Of a DNA stretch of 9,542 bases, positions 5,960 through 9,542 are shown one piece after another. The notes beneath the pieces were generated by a model that saw only the letters and a program-made list of their open reading frames with translations, searched no databases and had not been told where the DNA came from. The stretch covers positions 1 through 9,542 of the forward strand of contig DAOVCF010000068.1 in assembly GCA_030670165.1 (NCBI GenBank), read 5' to 3'. Positions within the stretch are counted from its first letter, which is position 1. The number at the start of each line of letters is the position of its first letter. Origin of the DNA: Candidatus Stahliibacteriota bacterium. Its GTDB lineage: Bacteria; Hydrothermota; Tepidihabitantia; B3-TA06. A program made the position numbers and the translations under genes.

Positions 5960-8481
5960 TGCTCCTCCTCCATTCTCTCAGGATGTTTTGGCAGCACGAA
6001 ACGAAATGTTGTTCCCTTCCCTACCTCGGATTCCACCCAGATACGTCCCTTGTGGCCTTGGATTATCTTTTTCACCAGCGCCAGCCCGACACCTGTGCCG
6101 CTTCCATCGCTCGAAAGCCTCTGGAATATCTTGAAGATCTTCTCAAAGTAACGCTCCTCTATCCCGGGCCCGTTATCCGCCACGAAGAACTCAATCTCCT
6201 CGCCGCGGTCTTCGAATCCCACAGTGATCTCTGCGTGTTCCTTGTCGTTATACTTGACGGCGTTGGATACGAGATTTGAAAAAACCTCTCCTATCCGTAC
6301 TCGCTCGCAGAAGATATGAGGTATTGGGCCTTCGACGCAAACGGACACATTCTCGCCAGGCGCCAATGTGCTGATGACCTCATTGAGGAGTTCATCTATA
6401 TCGGTCTCCTCGTAAGGCTCCTTGATCCGGCCCACCCGTGAGAGCTCTAAGAGATCGTCAATCAGACGCTCCATTCGCTTTGCGTTTTGAGACATGCGCT
6501 CGACATACATCTTGCCTTCCTCGGGCAGTATCGAACCAAAGTCCTCTACAAGGAACTGGCTGAAGCCTAGGATAGCCCGCAGGGGCGCCTTGAGGTCGTG
6601 ACTTACGGTGTAAACGAAATCTTCAAGCGACTCGTTTGACTTCTGAAGCTCTGCTGTACGCTCGGCGACCCGGCGCTCGAGCACGGCATAGGCCTTGGCA
6701 TTCTCGACCGCCGGTGCGGCCTGGTTGGCAACAAGTTGCAGGAGACGGAGATGTTTACGGGAGTATCGAATCTTGGGATCAAAGGCCTGAGAAGCCATTA
6801 CCCCGATTACCTCGTTGCGCACGATCATTGGGGCGCCAATCCAGGAGCGGGAAACCTTGCCTATATGGTTTATCCCCCTCTTTGCAAGCTGCGCCTGGCT
6901 ATCTCCCTGAACTACCTGTGGTTTTGCGCTCCGGATAACATACTCGGTCATCCCATGGCCGGCCCTGCGTGTAGCCCATTCGCCCTCGCCGGTAGGAACA
7001 CGCCGGCCGTGCTCAATCGCGTAGGGGAAACTCACCTTATCACGCTGCGCGTCGTATAGGGCTATGTAGAAGTTCTCCACTGGCATAAGACGCTTGATTT
7101 GCTCGTGTACAACCCCGTAAAGCTCCTCGATATCAAGGGTGGAACTGATAGTTTGACTGATCTCGTTGAGCACCGAAAGTTCGGTTAAGCGATTCTCAAG
7201 CTCACGGTAGGCACGGGCGTTATCAATCGCGCCTGATGCCTGGCTTGCAAGCGAGGCAAGGAACTCCTTGTGTCCCTTGTCATACGCTTCCTCCCCCTCA
7301 ACGCTCTGCACCGCCATCACCCCTATAACCTCATTACGCACGATAAGCGGCACCCCCAGCCAGGAGCGGGCAGGCGTGCCTCTAACCACCACATCAAGCC
7401 CCAGCTCCTTGATCCGGCTGCGAAGATCGCGTTGGATCAGGAGAGGCTTACGGGTGCGAATTATGTGCTCTGTCAGCCCGCTACTGAAGGAACGGGTGCG
7501 TGGCGTTGCCTGGAGGCCGTCCTGGATGTTAAACACGAACTCGATCTCAGCCCCGGCTCCAGCCTCATCATCCGCCGGATGGTAAAGGGCAACGTAAAAA
7601 TGATCGGCAGGCATTACCTGACGGGCCTGCTCGTAGACGATCTTGAGCTGTTCTTCCAGTTTAAGGGTCGAGCCCAGGGCGCGTCCTACCTCGTTGAACG
7701 CATCCAGCTCCCTGACCCTGCGCTCTAACTTCTCGTAAGCGCGTGCGTTGGCCACGGCTCCGGCCGCCTGGTTAGCAACCGTCTCCAGAAGACGCTTATG
7801 GTCCTCATCGTAAACGTTAGGCTCTCGGGTACTCTGCACCGTTACCACCCCAACGACCTCCTCGTGAGAGATCATTGGAACACCCAGCCAGCACTTCGGC
7901 TCAGCACCCCTGACAACCATATCTATACCCAACCTGCGGGTGACGTTAACAACATCATCTCTTATAAGGAAAGGCTTGAGATTTGAAATAATATACTCGG
8001 TAAGTCCTTTGCCGAACTTCCTGGGAGGTACATCCGTACGCTTCCCCTCCTCAATAAACAGTGGGAACTCGATGGTATTGGATCTGTCGTCGTAGAGAGC
8101 TATGTAGAAGTTCTCTGTATCCATGATACGGCCGGTCTGATTGTATATCACCTCTAAAAGCTCTGTCAACTTCAGGGTAGAGCCCAACGCGCGGCCTATC
8201 TCGTTGAACACGGAAAGCTCGGTGAAGCGGCGTTCCAGCTCAGCGGTCTTTTCCTTGTTCTCTGCGAACATGAACTGCAGGTCGTCGATCATCAGGTTGA
8301 GTCCCACCAGGAGTTCTGTGAACTCATCCTCTGCGCCCTGTGGGATATCGATCTTCTCGCTGAACTCGCCAAGCGAGACCTTCTGGATCACCGGAGCAAT
8401 CAGAGCAAGCCTCTTGCGGACGTATTCCCTGTAATCCTCGCCGCTTTCCGGCACAACAGCCTTTTCCTTGTCTTTGCTCAT
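5956..8481 (-). CDS. Soluble sensor histidine kinase: HAMP-like, three GAF domains, HisKA, HATPase_c
   Basis: This 841-residue protein is first in the operon and has no convincing membrane segment. A cytosolic HAMP-like module is at about 22-76 (VSLGEFSEKI, DEFTELLVGLNLMIDDL). Three GAF domains follow at about 88-248, 258-425 and 432-598; each opens with an FNE/LNE-type helix and contains a W-L/I-G-V/A-P block. A coiled linker leads to HisKA with H628 in VSHDLKAPLRAI and HATPase_c with N740, D769-N-G-P-G773 and GTGVGL at 795-800. Kinase residues are complete, but the fourth residue after the histidine is Ala (A632), where HisKA phosphatases usually have Thr or Asn. GAF domains bind small molecules or cofactors; no bilin-attachment Cys motif is visible, so the ligand is unknown. 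The ATG at 8481 follows AAGGA by 8 nt. The stop overlaps the ATG of the receiver gene, its presumed partner. The kinase core is homologous to that of the PAS-GAF kinase downstream. Confidence 0.94.
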   Translation of the reverse strand: MSKDKEKAVVPESGEDYREYVRKRLALIAPVIQKVSLGEFSEKIDIPQGAEDEFTELLVGLNLMIDDLQFMFAENKEKTAELERRFTELSVFNEIGRALGSTLKLTELLEVIYNQTGRIMDTENFYIALYDDRSNTIEFPLFIEEGKRTDVPPRKFGKGLTEYIISNLKPFLIRDDVVNVTRRLGIDMVVRGAEPKCWLGVPMISHEEVVGVVTVQSTREPNVYDEDHKRLLETVANQAAGAVANARAYEKLERRVRELDAFNEVGRALGSTLKLEEQLKIVYEQARQVMPADHFYVALYHPADDEAGAGAEIEFVFNIQDGLQATPRTRSFSSGLTEHIIRTRKPLLIQRDLRSRIKELGLDVVVRGTPARSWLGVPLIVRNEVIGVMAVQSVEGEEAYDKGHKEFLASLASQASGAIDNARAYRELENRLTELSVLNEISQTISSTLDIEELYGVVHEQIKRLMPVENFYIALYDAQRDKVSFPYAIEHGRRVPTGEGEWATRRAGHGMTEYVIRSAKPQVVQGDSQAQLAKRGINHIGKVSRSWIGAPMIVRNEVIGVMASQAFDPKIRYSRKHLRLLQLVANQAAPAVENAKAYAVLERRVAERTAELQKSNESLEDFVYTVSHDLKAPLRAILGFSQFLVEDFGSILPEEGKMYVERMSQNAKRMERLIDDLLELSRVGRIKEPYEETDIDELLNEVISTLAPGENVSVCVEGPIPHIFCERVRIGEVFSNLVSNAVKYNDKEHAEITVGFEDRGEEIEFFVADNGPGIEERYFEKIFKIFQRLSSDGSGTGVGLALVKKIIQGHKGRIWVESEVGKGTTFRFVLPKHPERMEEEQ
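6688..8220 (-). repeat. Three tandem GAF-coding units (internal duplication)
   Basis: Units begin near 8220, 7710 and 7188, a period of about 510-520 bp. At protein level the first two share near-identical openings (GRALGSTLKL at residues 96-105 and 266-275). The second and third share IVRNEVIGVMA at 380-390 and 553-563. They are clearly related but diverged, consistent with old intragenic duplication. Confidence 0.8.
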
Positions 8482-8489
8482 AGATAGCT

Positions 8490-8494
8490 TCCTT
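8490..8494 (-). promoter_or_regulatory. Ribosome binding site for the triple-GAF kinase
   Basis: AAGGA on the minus strand lies 8 nt before the ATG at 8481. It is moderate in strength and properly spaced, supporting this start. Confidence 0.6.
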
Positions 8495-8499
8495 GCATT

Positions 8500-8505
8500 A
8501 TTATA
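8500..8505 (-). promoter_or_regulatory. Isolated TATAAT close to the kinase start (possible second promoter)
   Basis: A perfect -10 hexamer lies about 20 bp before the ATG, but no convincing -35 box is found 16-18 bp upstream. If used, it would give a leader of only about 12 nt that still contains the ribosome site. Confidence 0.25.
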
Positions 8506-8545
8506 CCTCTAACCCCTCCACCTTATACTTAACCAGCTTAAAAGA

Positions 8546-8573
8546 AGCATATCCGCGCCGTGCCCAATGTCAA
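8546..8573 (-). promoter_or_regulatory. Sigma70-type promoter for the five-gene signalling operon
   Basis: On the minus strand TTGACA (8573-8568, perfect) and TATGCT (8551-8546, four of six) are separated by 16 bp. It lies between the upstream gene's terminator and the kinase start, with the transcription start predicted near 8539 and a leader of roughly 58 nt. It is weaker in its -10 box than the GNAT-racemase promoter but has the same -35 box and spacer length. Confidence 0.6.
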
Positions 8574-8589
8574 GTCTGACTGGCATTTG

Positions 8590-8615
8590 AAAAAGAGCGG
8601 GCACGAGCCCGCTCT
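8590..8615 (-). terminator. Rho-independent terminator of the PEGA-protein gene
   Basis: The minus-strand stem AGAGCGGGC / GCCCGCTCT is a perfect 9-bp, GC-rich helix with a 4-nt loop (TCGT). It ends in a run of five T including the last stem base. It lies about 95 bp after the stop at 8711 and just upstream of the signalling-operon promoter, separating the two transcription units. Confidence 0.88.
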
Positions 8616-8636
8616 AAAGTTCTCGATTGAGCTTTG

Positions 8637-8697
8637 TTTCATCCCAGCTTCAGCACACCCTCGGCATCACTACCTCAGGGACCGTTTAAGGATGAAA
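8637..8697 (-). repeat. Inverted repeat in the 3' untranslated region of the PEGA-protein gene
   Basis: Perfect 8-bp arms TTTCATCC (8637-8644) and GGATGAAA (8690-8697) flank 45 nt that include a possible inner CCCT/AGGG pairing. A further AGCTTT / AAAGGCT match outside the arms could lengthen the helix around an internal loop. It sits between the stop codon and the terminator. It may be an mRNA-stabilising structure, a 3'-UTR-derived small RNA, or chance. Confidence 0.4.
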
Positions 8698-8710
8698 GCT
8701 AAAGGCTGCG

Positions 8711-9542
8711 CTATCTGAGTTTCCTCCAGTCCAGGACCTCGTACTTACGATCGGCAGAGAGCGTCACCCTGGAGCCAGAATAGGGAGTACTTTGTCTAAC
8801 TGTCGGAGTAAGCGTCACCACTTTGCCGCCTGGGACCCGACCCTTCACACGTAGTATCAGGTCGCAGCTATCACCTAGGTTTTTACCCAGCCCCGCGTCG
8901 ATGTTATCGAACGGTGCCCACTTTGGGTCGATTTCTCCGGAGAAAACGGTGTACATCCACGAAACATGGTGCATAGGTTGAGCCCCGTCCAATGCCATGC
9001 CTGGGTTGTCGTTCACCTTGTTCTCAACCGCAAAGTAGAAACTCCCGTACTCGATCGTAATGTCCAAGTCGCTCACGTCGAACCAGTTGAAGTTGCCTTG
9101 CTGAGTGGCCGCGACTGTCTTACGTCCTAACTCAACCCCAGGTTCTTCTCCTAGACCGAAAAAAACAAGGTCGCACTGGGCATTCCAATGGTCAGGATCA
9201 TCAGCCCAACCTATAGGCTCGTAACAAGCAGAATCAACAGTGAAAGGATACATTGTGCCAAAATCCCCAGGGGTGAACTCAACAGCCATCCGGTTGCCTG
9301 CTTTCATCTTGAAACCAAATGGTACGGGGGTAGCTTCATCGTACTTTAGTTCTACTTTTTCTTGTGGGGCTTTCTCAAGGGCGGCGTCAATGGTCGCAGT
9401 CTCATCCTCGTTCACCGTTACCGTTGTATCCCAGTCTTTGTAATCCTTCAACGTAAGTTTAACCGTGTGATCACCAAGCGGAACCTCGGTCAACAGGGCG
9501 TTAGTAACCGTTTCCTTATCTACCCCGTCAAGGAAGATGTCG
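8711..9542 (-). CDS. PEGA-domain protein with C-terminal beta-rich domain (5' end outside window)
   Basis: The frame is open from the right edge to a TAG at 8711, giving 276 visible residues; the true start lies outside, and the in-frame TTG at 9493 is unlikely to be the start because it falls inside a domain. Residues 1-56 form a PEGA-type beta repeat (DIFLDGV, then VPLGDHTVKLTLKDYKDWDTTVTV), a fold common in surface and periplasmic proteins and often found next to glycan-binding or other extracellular modules. A Pro/Lys linker (57-66) leads to a Trp/Tyr/Phe-rich beta region (about 68-235) with FYFAVENKV and SWMYTVF, which I do not recognise as a named family. It resembles the jelly-roll-like repeats at the ends of secreted proteins. 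The last 40 residues look like another short beta segment or tail. Three Cys (106, 123, 226) are visible. No sorting motif or membrane anchor is seen at the C-terminus. An exported or surface protein is likely, but the signal peptide would be outside the window. Confidence 0.75.
   Translation of the reverse strand, partial: DIFLDGVDKETVTNALLTEVPLGDHTVKLTLKDYKDWDTTVTVNEDETATIDAALEKAPQEKVELKYDEATPVPFGFKMKAGNRMAVEFTPGDFGTMYPFTVDSACYEPIGWADDPDHWNAQCDLVFFGLGEEPGVELGRKTVAATQQGNFNWFDVSDLDITIEYGSFYFAVENKVNDNPGMALDGAQPMHHVSWMYTVFSGEIDPKWAPFDNIDAGLGKNLGDSCDLILRVKGRVPGGKVVTLTPTVRQSTPYSGSRVTLSADRKYEVLDWRKLR

Noticed and set aside
7270..7728. 152-codon open frame on the plus strand
   Set aside because: It is antisense to conserved GAF coding sequence of the triple-GAF kinase, and codon bias on the real strand explains the open frame.
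4328..7738. Phytochrome-like chromophore binding by the GAF domains
   Set aside because: Rcp1-like receivers next to soluble kinases suggested a phytochrome system, but there is no PHY domain and no bilin-attachment Cys motif in any GAF domain; the Cys at residue 343 of the PAS-GAF kinase is in a different setting.
1..9542. tRNA, rRNA, CRISPR array, insertion sequence or phage genes
   Set aside because: None was found: nearly all sequence is taken by conserved minus-strand coding regions, and the two intergenic stretches are accounted for by promoter and terminator signals.

Overview
The window is bacterial DNA with roughly balanced base composition. Every gene I can support lies on the minus strand, so transcription runs from the right edge to the left. 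The lineage cannot be fixed from the sequence. Soluble multi-GAF kinases, an ornithine-racemase-type enzyme and a PEGA-domain surface-type protein together suggest an anaerobic or environmental bacterium, possibly from a little-cultured phylum (inference, low confidence).

Layout from right to left. (1) 8711-9542: the 3' part of a gene for a PEGA-domain plus beta-rich protein, open at the right edge. It is followed by a structured 3' region and a clear intrinsic terminator at 8590-8615. (2) 8482-8589: a promoter region for the next operon. (3) 1695-8481: a tightly packed five-gene signalling operon in the order kinase (HAMP-like, three GAF domains), stand-alone receiver, kinase (PAS, GAF, HAMP-like), stand-alone receiver, receiver-kinase fusion. 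Junctions are ATGA-type overlaps, an 8-bp gap, or a short overlap or gap depending on the start. (4) 1503-1694: intergenic, with an inverted repeat and a near-perfect sigma70-type promoter. (5) 1-1502: a GNAT acetyltransferase overlapping by 4 bp with an alanine/ornithine-racemase-family PLP enzyme that runs off the left edge.

The signalling operon is the main point of interest. It encodes three complete HisKA-type kinases and three complete receivers. It encodes no DNA-binding, cyclic-nucleotide, methylesterase or other recognisable output domain, no HPt domain, and no convincing membrane segment. It looks like a wholly cytosolic sensing and phosphotransfer circuit whose output lies elsewhere or works by protein-protein contact. 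The two stand-alone receivers are about two-thirds identical and each follows a kinase with a related core, so a kinase-receiver cassette probably duplicated. The GNAT-racemase pair suggests handling or acetylation of a D- or racemised amino acid, but the substrate cannot be read from the sequence.
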